In this document: piece by piece, positions 37,204 through 45,956 of the stretch
How the letters are laid out: every line of letters begins with the position of its first letter
How positions within the stretch are numbered: the first letter of the stretch is position 1
DNA from: Polynucleobacter sp. MWH-UH24A
Lineage (GTDB): Bacteria > Pseudomonadota > Gammaproteobacteria > Burkholderiales > Burkholderiaceae
Length of the DNA stretch: 64,000 nucleotides
Reading direction: 5' to 3'
Assembly: GCF_018687475.1 (NCBI RefSeq)
Contig: NZ_CP061292.1
Coordinates: 930,001 to 994,000, forward strand
Translations under genes and position numbers: made by a program
The notes under the pieces: model-generated
What the model was told of the DNA's origin: nothing
Database searches by the model: none
The model's input: only the letters and a program-made list of their open reading frames with translations

Positions 37204-38331
37204 TTAACAGGGCTTTGGACTCATGCGCCACTGTAAGTATTGAAGCCCCAAATAGCCTCCCAAGAAAAATCCGGGGAGCGCAATAAATGCATTCAGTGCC
37301 AGAGTTGAAATCCCACTTAAACCTTGACCTACCGTGCAGCCCATTGCGGCAACTCCACCAAATCCCATGAGTGCAGCACCCACAAGATGATTGGCTGTAT
37401 CTTCCACACCTCGAAAGGCTTCCCAACGAAAACGCTTACTGATCACGGCGCTAATCGCTGAACCCGAAATCATGCCTAATACGGCCACGATACCAATGGT
37501 GAGCACTTTGGATTTATCGCTCGTGAACATTAACCAATCGAGTGAATAAGCATACGGCGCCACAAATGAGAGACTTTCCATCCGACCTGAGTTAGTTACC
37601 AAGAAGGCCTCTTGCAAGGTATTAGGATCTTCCTCAAGGTGCGCAAAGTGCCCGGATACCCACCAAATCGCGGTGATTGCTAGGCCAACCCCTACTCCTG
37701 CTAAAAGATTCTCAACATTCCAAAACGATTTCTTCAAAAGCGCATAAGCGATGAAGGCACCACCAATACCAAGCGACAAAATCCAACGCAATTGCTCCTT
37801 GCCCATGCCCACACTCGCAGAGAGAACGCTGGGTAAATCCTGTGTGGTTTTGAGAGTCAATGCCACCTGATCGATGGAATTGGTTCTCAGGACCCCCAAA
37901 AATCCGCGCATGGTCATGTACGCAACCAGTCCCAACACAATGAAGACAACGATGGATTTGAGATTGCCGCTGCCGATTCGAACCAGGGTTTTGCTGCCGC
38001 ATCCCGATGCCAGCACCATGCCGATCCCAAATAGAACGCTACCAATGAAGGTAGAAAGATAGAGTATGCGGTTACCGGTATAAAGCGATTTGGTGACATC
38101 AATCCAGCCAAGATGGGACATGAGGGCAACCCCCAAGATTGCGATACCAATGGCTAAACACCATTGGCGCATGCGCGACCAGTCCTCCATCAAAATGCCA
38201 TCCGATACGGCACCAAGTGTGCAAAAGTTCGTGCGTTGCATGATGGCACCCAAAGCGGCAGTAATCACAAAGGTAATCAGCAAAGCTTGGCTACCCAGAG
38301 AGCGAATCTGCTCTGGCGATAAATCAGTCAT
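37204..38331 (-). CDS. YeeE/YedE family thiosulfate/sulfur transporter (TsuA-like, full size)
   Basis: 375 residues with about nine or ten membrane helices. Conserved Cys are in QRTNFCTLGAVSDGI, LASGCGSKTLVRIGSGN and AMGCTVGQGLSGIS, as in the thiosulfate uptake protein TsuA (YeeE), where Cys residues relay the ion through the pore. It follows the small cytochrome c by 8 bases within the sox transcript. Import of thiosulfate or another sulfane-sulfur compound to the cytoplasm is the likely job. Confidence 0.85.
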   Translation of the reverse strand: MTDLSPEQIRSLGSQALLITFVITAALGAIMQRTNFCTLGAVSDGILMEDWSRMRQWCLAIGIAILGVALMSHLGWIDVTKSLYTGNRILYLSTFIGSVLFGIGMVLASGCGSKTLVRIGSGNLKSIVVFIVLGLVAYMTMRGFLGVLRTNSIDQVALTLKTTQDLPSVLSASVGMGKEQLRWILSLGIGGAFIAYALLKKSFWNVENLLAGVGVGLAITAIWWVSGHFAHLEEDPNTLQEAFLVTNSGRMESLSFVAPYAYSLDWLMFTSDKSKVLTIGIVAVLGMISGSAISAVISKRFRWEAFRGVEDTANHLVGAALMGFGGVAAMGCTVGQGLSGISTLALNAFIALPGFFLGGYLGLQYLQWRMSPKPC

Positions 38332-38339
38332 GATGATTC

Positions 38340-38657
38340 CTAGGGTTTAAATTTGTAGTATTGCTGGTTGAGGTAAGCCACCACGTCTGCTTCATCCTCA
38401 GGGAATAGATCAAGGCGCAACTCGGTATTGCAACGTGCGACCATGACCTTCAAGCGATCCAACCCTTGGACCCTACGATCTTTACGGGTGTAAATCAAGG
38501 TGCCATCGCCAAAGCCAGACTTCTCAGCGTGGCACTTGTAGCACTTGGTGTCTTCAATCTTCTTGCCATTGGCAAGATTCGGTGCCGCCAGCGCAGGCTG
38601 CAGAGCGAATCCACCCAAAACACCGATGAGAATTGCTAAGGTCGATAAAGTCTTCAT
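38340..38657 (-). CDS. Small periplasmic c-type cytochrome
   Basis: 105 residues: signal peptide (cut near A24), one heme site CYKCH near residue 39-43, and an ending LFPEDEADVVAYLNQQYYKF that resembles class I cytochromes. No Met in a clear distal position; Met72 in KVMVARCN or another residue may serve. It lies between a DsrE protein and the TsuA-like permease, so it probably accepts or passes electrons in sulfur oxidation. It is distinct from SoxX, SoxA and SoxD. Confidence 0.8.
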   Translation of the reverse strand: MKTLSTLAILIGVLGGFALQPALAAPNLANGKKIEDTKCYKCHAEKSGFGDGTLIYTRKDRRVQGLDRLKVMVARCNTELRLDLFPEDEADVVAYLNQQYYKFKP

Positions 38658-38798
38658 AGTCTCAAAATATAGTAATTTCAGAAACTGTGATTTTATCGGA
38701 CTGAGTTAAAAAACTACAGCAAAATCAGTGTTTTAGAAGCTAAAATCAAGATGATTCGGTAATACTAATATAAGCAAAAGTTATAAAGCAATGAGTCA
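38658..38798. promoter_or_regulatory. 141-base gap inside the sox run
   Basis: This AT-rich gap separates the DsrE gene from the cytochrome and permease genes, all on the minus strand. It is much longer than the neighbouring gaps (8-24 bases), so a second promoter for the cytochrome/YeeE/DUF442 part is plausible. I see no clear terminator hairpin or consensus promoter. Confidence 0.3.
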
Positions 38799-39233
38799 TT
38801 AAGGCCGAATATAGGCGTATTTATCCTTAAATTGCAGGTCAGCAATGCGAACCACGCCAGAAGGTGTGAACTCGGCATCCAGGATAAATTGGTCACGTTT
38901 GAGGTTCCGGTTACGTAAGGTGATCTCACAAACCTCAAAGCGCACACCTCGTGACTTTAATGCGGCAACCAATGGCGCATACTCAGTGCCACTTTTATCC
39001 TTGCCACCCTCCATCAGGATATCAACCCCATTGGCGTGGGTCACGACAATAATTTTGGTCTGCGGTGAGACATCCAAGTGATTGCGAATATTGCGCAAGC
39101 CCTTTAAACCCTGGGTAGCCGCATCATCGATGTGATAAACCACCTTCGTTGGTTCCGCGCTTGCTAGATTAGAACCAAGTGACAAACCGACGGCTAGAAA
39201 GCCCATCAATACTGTGCGAATGAATGCTTTCAT
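38799..39233 (-). CDS. Periplasmic DsrE-family protein
   Basis: 144 residues with a signal peptide (cut after A26) and a DsrE-like Rossmann core: KVVYHIDDAATQGLKGLRNI, KIIVVTHANGVDIL and FEVCEITL with one conserved Cys. DsrE/TusD proteins carry sulfur on this Cys. The exported form beside soxB probably handles sulfane sulfur in the periplasm, possibly as acceptor or donor for SoxYZ. It starts 24 bases after soxB. Confidence 0.82.
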   Translation of the reverse strand: MKAFIRTVLMGFLAVGLSLGSNLASAEPTKVVYHIDDAATQGLKGLRNIRNHLDVSPQTKIIVVTHANGVDILMEGGKDKSGTEYAPLVAALKSRGVRFEVCEITLRNRNLKRDQFILDAEFTPSGVVRIADLQFKDKYAYIRP

Positions 39234-39257
39234 GCCACTCTCCTGTTGAAGGTACGA

Positions 39258-40988
39258 CTAGATTGGGGCCATCCCCGGATTACCTTTGACGCCTTTGATC
39301 ACCGGTTCATTGAGCTTGACCGCCTTAATGGTTTTGACTTCACGCAAATGCCGTGCCATGAGATCCCAAATGGCCTCACCACCCGCATTCTTTGCCTCTT
39401 CCGAGACCGGCGCCCAGCCAGCTACTTTGTAGGTCTTGCCTGCTTCAATCAGATTACCATTCAGACGCATCTCGGAGATACGCTTACCAGCGCCACCCGC
39501 AGGATCAATCGTATATTGCAAGCCACCAACCCGAACCATATCGCCACCCTGTTGGTAGTACGGGTCGGGGTTGAATAAGTTATCGGCAACGTCCTCTAAG
39601 ACGGTCTTGATCATCTCGCCACTCATATTGGTGACCGTGGTGTAGGGATAGGTAATCGCCGTTTGATCGAGCAGATGTTCCAGGGTGATGGACTCGCCGG
39701 GCAATAAGGAGGTGCCCCAACGAAAGCCCGGTGAGAATGAGATCTCGGCATTCTTTTGCTTTAACAGCCCGTCTAAGATCACTTGATCAAAACTACCATT
39801 GAAGTTACCACGGCGATACAAGAGGCCATCGGTCACCGCAAGCTTCTCGGCAAGCTTAGACTCGTACGGCGCCCGAATCTTCTTAATCAAGGCACTCATC
39901 CCTGCGTCTGCGGGTAATAAGTTCGAGAACACAGGCAGGAGTTTGTAACGGAAGTCGCTTACTTTGCCACCCTTCACATCAAAATCCAAAACGCCCAAGA
40001 ACTTACCATTCGATCCAGCGTTGGTAACCAAGGTGACGCCACCAGGATTTTTCACTTTCACAGGAGCTGGTACGCCATCGTGGGTATGGCCACCCATGAT
40101 GGCATCAATGCCTCGTACCCGAGAGGCCATCTTTAAATCCACATCCATGCCATTGTGCGAGAGCACCACAACCACTTTTGCACCCTTGGAGCGAGCCTCA
40201 TCAACCATCTTTTGCATATTCTCTTCTTGAATACCAAAGGTCCAGTTGGGCGTGAAATAACGTGGGTTCGCAATCGGTGTATACGGGAATGCTTGACCAA
40301 CCACGGCAACCTGAACACCATTCATGGTCTTCATGGCATACGGTGCAAAGACCGCATCACCAAAGTCGGCGGTCTTAATGTTTTGAGCGACAAACGAGAC
40401 CTTGCCTCGGAAATCCTTCTCCACAATCTCCATGACGCGTTTCTCACCCAAGGTCATTTCCCAATGGGGAGTCATCACATCAACGCCCATCGCAAGACAG
40501 GCATCCACCATATCCTGACCATTGGTCCAAAGCGCAGTTCCCGAGCCCTGCCAGGTGTCACCACCGTCAAGCAATAAAGCGCCAGGACGGTTAGCCTTGA
40601 TTTGTTTGACCAAAGTAGCGAGATGGGCAAAGCCACCGACCTTGCCATAGGTCTTCGCAGCCAACGCATAGTCCAGATACGTAAACGCATGGGCATCCCG
40701 CGTGCCAGGTTTGACCCCATAGAACTTCAATAGATACTCGCCCACCAAATGGGGTGGCTTACCCTCTTGTGCGCCTATGCCTAAATTGACATTGGGCTCA
40801 CGAAAGTAGATTGGGAGCAATTGCGCATGGCAATCGGTAAAGTGCAAGAAATGCACATTGCCAAACTTTGGCAGGTCATAAAACTTCTGTGCAGCACTTT
40901 GAGCATGAGAAAAATTGGACTGCAAGCTCATTCCGCCAGCCGACGCCACTGCAAGGGCTTGCAGAAACTCCCGTCTACTAAAAGACAT
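39258..40988 (-). CDS. soxB: Thiosulfohydrolase SoxB
   Basis: 576 residues with a twin-arginine signal (SRREFLQALAVASAGG, Arg 5-6). The metallophosphatase domain has FTDCHAQLLP, LLDGGDTWQGSG, VVVLSHNGMDVD and GGHTHDGVP, the ligands of the two Mn ions; the C-terminal domain has YPYTTVTNMSGEMIK. SoxB releases sulfate by hydrolysing the S-sulfonate on SoxY. It lies 20 bases after soxX and is the usual last member of soxYZAXB. Confidence 0.96.
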   Translation of the reverse strand: MSFSRREFLQALAVASAGGMSLQSNFSHAQSAAQKFYDLPKFGNVHFLHFTDCHAQLLPIYFREPNVNLGIGAQEGKPPHLVGEYLLKFYGVKPGTRDAHAFTYLDYALAAKTYGKVGGFAHLATLVKQIKANRPGALLLDGGDTWQGSGTALWTNGQDMVDACLAMGVDVMTPHWEMTLGEKRVMEIVEKDFRGKVSFVAQNIKTADFGDAVFAPYAMKTMNGVQVAVVGQAFPYTPIANPRYFTPNWTFGIQEENMQKMVDEARSKGAKVVVVLSHNGMDVDLKMASRVRGIDAIMGGHTHDGVPAPVKVKNPGGVTLVTNAGSNGKFLGVLDFDVKGGKVSDFRYKLLPVFSNLLPADAGMSALIKKIRAPYESKLAEKLAVTDGLLYRRGNFNGSFDQVILDGLLKQKNAEISFSPGFRWGTSLLPGESITLEHLLDQTAITYPYTTVTNMSGEMIKTVLEDVADNLFNPDPYYQQGGDMVRVGGLQYTIDPAGGAGKRISEMRLNGNLIEAGKTYKVAGWAPVSEEAKNAGGEAIWDLMARHLREVKTIKAVKLNEPVIKGVKGNPGMAPI

Positions 40989-41008
40989 ACAACTCCTTGG
41001 TAATTGGT

Positions 41009-41617
41009 TTACTGATTAACAGGAGAATTCGGGTCTAGTAACAGAGCCATCACGTCTTGCATTTGCTTCTCGGTCAATAAGTTGAAATGACCAAAGCGCG
41101 GCATATTGCTGCACACGTTATAAGCCTTGGAGTTATAAATCCGATTCCAGGTATAGGTCACAACTTCCTTGCTGTAACCGCGTAACTTGCCGTAGTTCCA
41201 GAGGCTTGGGCCAATGTTTCCATAAGAAAGTTCTGCTTTATTAATTTGATGGCAGTTATAGCAACCACCACCATTCGCAGCATCTGCTTTATCGGTCCAA
41301 GTTGCGCCGCGACCACTCTGAGCAACTCGCTCACCGGCCTTCCAATCGCCGATGTATTTACCACCAGCCGGTTGTTTGATGGTTTCCATGTTGGCCTTCT
41401 GAATCGACTCGGCCTGCTTGGCATTGCCCTTACCTGCTAACACTGCAGGATCCGAGCAATACTTTTGTGCTGCATCTTGCTTTAATCGGTCAATTGAGGC
41501 AATTCCGTTCGATTGAAAACTATCCTTCATCATCTTGTCGAACTTTGCATCAGCAAATGCAGAGCCCATAGGTAACGCCAATAAAGTTGCTGCTGTAATT
41601 AGATATTTATTCTTCAT
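41009..41617 (-). CDS. soxX: Sulfur oxidation c-type cytochrome SoxX
   Basis: 202 residues: signal peptide (cut near A22), heme site CYNCH at 119-123 and likely distal Met172 in CSNMPRFGH. SoxX pairs with SoxA; this heterodimer joins thiosulfate to the Cys of SoxY and takes two electrons. An N-terminal extension of about 80 residues precedes the heme domain, as in the longer class of SoxX. It lies 15 bases after soxA. Confidence 0.95.
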   Translation of the reverse strand: MKNKYLITAATLLALPMGSAFADAKFDKMMKDSFQSNGIASIDRLKQDAAQKYCSDPAVLAGKGNAKQAESIQKANMETIKQPAGGKYIGDWKAGERVAQSGRGATWTDKADAANGGGCYNCHQINKAELSYGNIGPSLWNYGKLRGYSKEVVTYTWNRIYNSKAYNVCSNMPRFGHFNLLTEKQMQDVMALLLDPNSPVNQ

Positions 41618-41632
41618 GTTGTTCTCCAGCGA

Positions 41633-42496
41633 TTAGCGTTTCAGACCAGGGGCAGCCATCTTGCCGCCATTTGCCATGACGGCCATATACATCGAGACCG
41701 CAATCGTGTCATCGGATATATAAATTGGCTCTGGGAAACGTTGCTGACGATAACAATCATTCAAACGGTATTGCATGGTCCAAAAGGTACCGCTCGATAC
41801 TCGGTATGCAGGCCAGGCTCCCCAGCCTAAGGCTGCACCAGCTTGAGTCGTTAAGTTTGGTAAATCTTGTAAACGAATCCGCTTACCAGGATCGGCGTGG
41901 CAGGATGCGCAGGAGAAATCCATCGGACCAGCTTGATAAAAGAATGACTTCTTACCAAGCTCATACATTTCTTTTTCTTTAGGATGCTTCATTGAAACAT
42001 TAATCGTTGCCCCTTTGGAATTGGCAACCACATAAGCTACTACAGCCTCGACATCTTTACGCTTACCTTTTCCAAAACTACCGGCAATAATTTCTTTGCC
42101 ATCAAAACCCTGCAGACGCTCCATGCAGGTCACGATACGCGACTCCAGATCTTGAACTTTGTTGGTGTCTTTAAAGTATTTAGGTAGCACCGCATAAACA
42201 CCCTTGACTACACCGGGTCCTAGACCGAGATCGCATTTTTCAAGGCTGACATTCTTGGGACCCATCTTTTTCTTCCAGAGCTCCTCACCAGCCATTTCAT
42301 ACAAATCAGAGGGATTACCATCAGCAATCATCGCACGGTACTTCTCAATCTCAGCGGTTGGTGCGTCAGCTGGAGCAGCAGCTTGAGGCGCTGGCGCAGG
42401 AGTCGCCGCTTTCTTAGGCGGCTCAGGTGTTGTACATGCTTGCAGAACAAATAGCGAGGACACAATGAGTGCCCCGCGAGTCCAGTGTTGTCTCAT
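41633..42496 (-). CDS. soxA: L-cysteine S-thiosulfotransferase subunit SoxA (putative lipoprotein)
   Basis: 287 residues. The C-terminal domain has one heme site CASCH (196-200) and the catalytic Cys248 in RLNDCYRQ. The N-terminal domain has kept two Cys (88 and 124) but no heme motif, so this is the mono-heme type. The N-terminus ends in LQAC at residues 18-21, a good lipobox, followed by an Ala/Pro-rich linker of about 25 residues. The protein is thus probably lipid-anchored rather than freely soluble. It joins thiosulfate to SoxY together with SoxX. It is 43 bases after soxZ. Confidence 0.94.
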   Translation of the reverse strand: MRQHWTRGALIVSSLFVLQACTTPEPPKKAATPAPAPQAAAPADAPTAEIEKYRAMIADGNPSDLYEMAGEELWKKKMGPKNVSLEKCDLGLGPGVVKGVYAVLPKYFKDTNKVQDLESRIVTCMERLQGFDGKEIIAGSFGKGKRKDVEAVVAYVVANSKGATINVSMKHPKEKEMYELGKKSFFYQAGPMDFSCASCHADPGKRIRLQDLPNLTTQAGAALGWGAWPAYRVSSGTFWTMQYRLNDCYRQQRFPEPIYISDDTIAVSMYMAVMANGGKMAAPGLKR

Positions 42497-42539
42497 GATT
42501 CCCTCTTATTGTTTTGATCAGTGAAGTACAAAATACAAA

Positions 42540-42848
42540 TTACGAAACCGTTGCCTCATCGGTCCGCTTACCGCCTTTGTTATCAACCCAACTAACGGTT
42601 ACTTTGTCACCTTTGGCACCCTTGTACTTAAAGTTCAAGAATGGGTCTTTAGATACTGCTGGACCAAACTCACCCTTAAACACATCCTTACCATTGGCTT
42701 TTGCAGTCACAGTGCTAATAAACCACGCTGGAATCGCCTTGCCAGACGCATCTTTGCGCTGACCCGTTTCCATATCATGTTTCATTAGGATTTTGACATC
42801 CACCACACCGCCGCTCTCGGTTGCTCGTACGCGCATCGGATCTGACAT
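42540..42848 (-). CDS. soxZ: Thiosulfate oxidation carrier complex protein SoxZ
   Basis: 102 residues, no signal peptide, one Ig-like beta domain with the typical start MSDPMRVRATESGGVVDVKILMKHDMETGQR. SoxZ has no export signal of its own and travels with SoxY through the Tat route. Together they present the SoxY Cys to the other Sox enzymes. It lies 52 bases after soxY. Confidence 0.95.
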   Translation of the reverse strand: MSDPMRVRATESGGVVDVKILMKHDMETGQRKDASGKAIPAWFISTVTAKANGKDVFKGEFGPAVSKDPFLNFKYKGAKGDKVTVSWVDNKGGKRTDEATVS

Positions 42849-42900
42849 TTTGCTTCCTCTCTAATTCGTTAAATATGTAATTGACTAATCGGTTTAATCA

Positions 42901-43353
42901 TTAACCGCCGCAACCACCCAGGGTTACTTTCACTTCTTTCACCGCCACGCTCCACTTGTTATCGGCTTTCACTAAAGCGTAAACGTTAGAGGTTTGACCC
43001 ATCTTGATCCGGGTTGTGACAAATGGCTCGGTACCGGCTGGAATGAAGAACTGAGCAGCCAAGGCGCTTGGGTTCTTGTCGACCAAAATAGCCATTTGTT
43101 GAGCTTTAAGAGTGGTGTTAATGCCAACAGGAACTACGGCACCGTTCTCGGCAATATCCGGAGCAATCATCGTGATTGCAGCTGAATTCTCTGGCTTACC
43201 GGCACCTAGCACTTTGAACACATCATCCAAAGTTTTTCCTTCGAAGGCGGCTTTGTTCCACTCTTGCGCTTGCGCAGGAGTAATCAAACCTGCTGAAGCC
43301 ATCAAGCCAAAGATGGCTGAATACTTCAGTACATCACGTCGTTGCATATCCAT
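42901..43353 (-). CDS. soxY: Sulfur carrier protein SoxY
   Basis: 150 residues with a twin-arginine signal (RRDVLKYSAIFGLMASAG, Arg 5-6) and the swinging-arm C-terminus GGCGG, whose Cys148 carries sulfur intermediates. SoxYZ is the central carrier on which thiosulfate is bound, cleaved and oxidised. An AAGGAG ribosome-binding site is present. It follows soxD by 96 bases, the longest gap between soxC and soxB, where a separate promoter is possible. Confidence 0.96.
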   Translation of the reverse strand: MDMQRRDVLKYSAIFGLMASAGLITPAQAQEWNKAAFEGKTLDDVFKVLGAGKPENSAAITMIAPDIAENGAVVPVGINTTLKAQQMAILVDKNPSALAAQFFIPAGTEPFVTTRIKMGQTSNVYALVKADNKWSVAVKEVKVTLGGCGG

Positions 43354-43430
43354 AAAAACTCCTTGTTATCAACTGCTACTCATTAGTTGTTGCTTACCTA
43401 AAACTATAAAGTGTATATAACCCTACTTCA

Positions 43431-43442
43431 GTTAGTGCTAAC
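43431..43442. repeat. Short inverted repeat in the soxD-soxY gap
   Basis: GTTAG-TG-CTAAC is a perfect 5-bp dyad 7 bases past the soxD stop. The 2-base centre is too short for an RNA hairpin, so it would act as DNA. An AT-rich stretch with a TATAGT box on the minus strand lies between it and soxY. Low significance by itself. Confidence 0.25.
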
Positions 43443-43449
43443 CCTTTAA

Positions 43450-44559
43450 CTATTTTCCCCCATTTAACATCCACTGCACCAAGATCTTGTTGTCCGCATC
43501 GGATAACTGAGTCTGCGCAGGCATCGGAATTGCACCCCAAACACCTGCACCACCTGCCTTCACTTTCTTCTCAAGCATCGCTTGGGCATTCGCAACGCCT
43601 TTGTACTTGTTGGCAACATCAGCGATCGATGGGCCCACTAATTTTGCTGCCGGTGCGTGACACGCTGAACAGTTTTCTTTCTTAAACAAGTCGGCTGGGC
43701 CTACCGCTTTGGGTGGGGCACTAGCGGTTGATACCATCAACATGCCAGAGGATGGCAAAGCAGCCACTGGTGGCTTTGTAGTATCAACGCCACGATACGG
43801 GCCATACTCCCGGTTTTGCTCTGCTAAGTTATTGTGAGCATTACGAGCATAGTCTGGCAATACCGATCCGATCGCAACGTGTTGGGCGCAATTTGCCATG
43901 CATGCCGTATTTTTCACATCGGGTGTGCCCTTCACCGTCCATAAGCCATGCTTCTGGGTCATGCCATTGCGGTTGGGCATCATGCCTTGCACTTGCGCAA
44001 TATTTTTGTTCGAGAGCACAAAGTCGTCAGGAACCACTTCACTTAAGTTGAGCATAAAAGCAACTAGGGAGTAGGTTTCATCGACCGTCAGGGTGCGCGG
44101 TGCATTCCATGGCATGGCGCGATGGACATAATCCCAAAGCGTTGAGATTGTTGCCACCTTCATGATCGTGGTTCGTTGGGGTTGCTTATCGCTCATCAAC
44201 GATGCGACCCGACCAGTTTTAATATCGTCCTTCGTGGTTCCTCCAGCAATGGGTGTAAACACCTCATTGGATTCACCAAAGGTACCGTGGCAACTTGCGC
44301 ACTGTTTCTCCCAAAGCTCTTGACCCTTTGCAACCGAGCCCGAGCCAGCTGGTAAGCCCTTAAAGTCAGGGCGCACATCAATATCCCAAGCCGCCACTTC
44401 TGCAGGCGTCGCGTTACGGCCCATATTCATATAGGGCTTTGATTTGTTTGCCGCTGGAGCGGTTTGAGCATTTACCTCGGTACCATTTAAAAAAATGGTG
44501 GTAGCAACTACTGCGCTGGCAAGAATAGGTTTCATCAAAACATTAGCCGACTTGAACAT
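43450..44559 (-). CDS. soxD: Sulfane dehydrogenase cytochrome subunit SoxD
   Basis: 369 residues: signal peptide followed by two c-type heme domains, CASCH at 87-91 and CSACH near residue 305. SoxD carries electrons from the molybdenum subunit SoxC. The frame is open back to 44715, inside soxC; the ATG at 44559 has a GAGGT ribosome-binding site and overlaps soxC by 17 bases, so translational coupling is likely. A start at 44535 would also leave a signal peptide. With SoxCD the cell can take the sulfane sulfur on SoxY to sulfate rather than storing sulfur. Confidence 0.93.
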   Translation of the reverse strand: MFKSANVLMKPILASAVVATTIFLNGTEVNAQTAPAANKSKPYMNMGRNATPAEVAAWDIDVRPDFKGLPAGSGSVAKGQELWEKQCASCHGTFGESNEVFTPIAGGTTKDDIKTGRVASLMSDKQPQRTTIMKVATISTLWDYVHRAMPWNAPRTLTVDETYSLVAFMLNLSEVVPDDFVLSNKNIAQVQGMMPNRNGMTQKHGLWTVKGTPDVKNTACMANCAQHVAIGSVLPDYARNAHNNLAEQNREYGPYRGVDTTKPPVAALPSSGMLMVSTASAPPKAVGPADLFKKENCSACHAPAAKLVGPSIADVANKYKGVANAQAMLEKKVKAGGAGVWGAIPMPAQTQLSDADNKILVQWMLNGGK

Positions 44560-45922
44560 TGCTGACCTCGCCATTGGTATCAACCTTCCACGATTGAATT
44601 GCATTGTTGTGATAAATCGAGCGTGTACCGCGTACAGCTCGTAATTGACGAATGGTGGGTTGCACATAACCCGTGTCATCAATTGCGCGCGATTGCATGA
44701 TGGTGGGTGAACCATCCCAAACCCAATCGATATTGAAGCGCGTCAGAGCCTTCGTCAAAACGGGGGTCTCAAGACGTGCCGTACGCCAATTATTACCGCC
44801 ATCAAACGAGACATCTACCCGCTTGATCTTGCCACGACCTGACCACGCTAAACCACTCACGTTGTAGTAACCCTTATCAAAGAGTTGCTGACCACCTGAT
44901 GGTGTGGTGATAACCGACTTACACTCTTGAATCGAGGTGTATTGACGATGCAAACCATCTGGCATCAAGTCAATGTAGTGAATCGCTTCATCCTTCGTTG
45001 CATAAGGCTTGTCACCGACTTCAATGCGGCGTAACCACTTCACCCAACTCACGCCCTGCACACCTGGTACCACGAGACGAATTGGGAAGCCGTTCTCAGG
45101 GCGCAGCATCTCACCGTTCATCGCCCAAGCAACCATCACATCATCCAGAGCCATCTCCATAGACATCGTGCGGGTCATACCGGAGCCATCGCCACCCTCG
45201 GCCAAAATGAACTTGCCCTTCTTTAAATCAGCGCCGCAAATATCAAGAAGCGTTGATAGTGGTACGCCCGTGAACTCGCAGCAGGACAACATGCCGTGGG
45301 TATATTGCACGGTTGGTACAGCCACATTACCCCACTCTAAGCCGGTGTTGGCACCGCACTCAATAAAGTGAATGCGCGATACCGATGGTAGGCGCATGAG
45401 ATCGTTCATCGTGAATACTTTTTCATTCTTTACAAGGCCATTGATCATTAAACGATGCTTATTGGGATCAATGTTGTACCAACCCTGATGGTGGCGCTCA
45501 AAGTGCAAGCCGTTTGGGGTAATGATGCCAAATAGGCCTTGCAGCGGTGTGAACGCTACGGATGCCGCCGATACCCTCGTTAATCCGGGCGACTCACGAC
45601 GCACTAAGTTCTTTTCATAAATAGATGGTGTGCCATAGGGCTCGGTGGCAACGTTTTTACCCAAAGTCGTTTGCCAAATTTGCTTCTCCAGAATCGCTGG
45701 ATCGCCCTGGGGATTTGCAAGGGCCAAGCCGCTGCCTGCAGCACCGACACCACCAAGGGCCGCCATGAAGCTCTTGCGCAGAAAGCCGCGACGGGTCTCA
45801 TCGGCACCATGTTGGTTGATTTGCGCAATTGCTTCTTGCGATAAAAAGTTCTCGGGTGCCTTCCGAATGAGATTCGGGGTACTGAGGGATTGCATCGTTT
45901 TGCTTCGTTCACTCATATTCAT
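44543..45922 (-). CDS. soxC: Sulfane dehydrogenase molybdenum subunit SoxC
   Basis: 459 residues with a twin-arginine signal (RRGFLRKSFMAALGG, Arg 44-45). The sulfite-oxidase-type fold has its Mo-ligating Cys in IHFIECGANTGLEWGN, followed by a C-terminal dimerisation domain (VDVSFDGGNNWRTARL). SoxC oxidises the sulfane sulfur on SoxY with SoxD. It is not a general sulfite oxidase despite the fold. It starts 34 bases after the ArsR-type regulator. Confidence 0.95.
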   Translation of the reverse strand: MNMSERSKTMQSLSTPNLIRKAPENFLSQEAIAQINQHGADETRRGFLRKSFMAALGGVGAAGSGLALANPQGDPAILEKQIWQTTLGKNVATEPYGTPSIYEKNLVRRESPGLTRVSAASVAFTPLQGLFGIITPNGLHFERHHQGWYNIDPNKHRLMINGLVKNEKVFTMNDLMRLPSVSRIHFIECGANTGLEWGNVAVPTVQYTHGMLSCCEFTGVPLSTLLDICGADLKKGKFILAEGGDGSGMTRTMSMEMALDDVMVAWAMNGEMLRPENGFPIRLVVPGVQGVSWVKWLRRIEVGDKPYATKDEAIHYIDLMPDGLHRQYTSIQECKSVITTPSGGQQLFDKGYYNVSGLAWSGRGKIKRVDVSFDGGNNWRTARLETPVLTKALTRFNIDWVWDGSPTIMQSRAIDDTGYVQPTIRQLRAVRGTRSIYHNNAIQSWKVDTNGEVSNVQVG

Positions 45923-45956
45923 CGGGAATTAAATAGTTAGACAAAAGTGATGCCGA

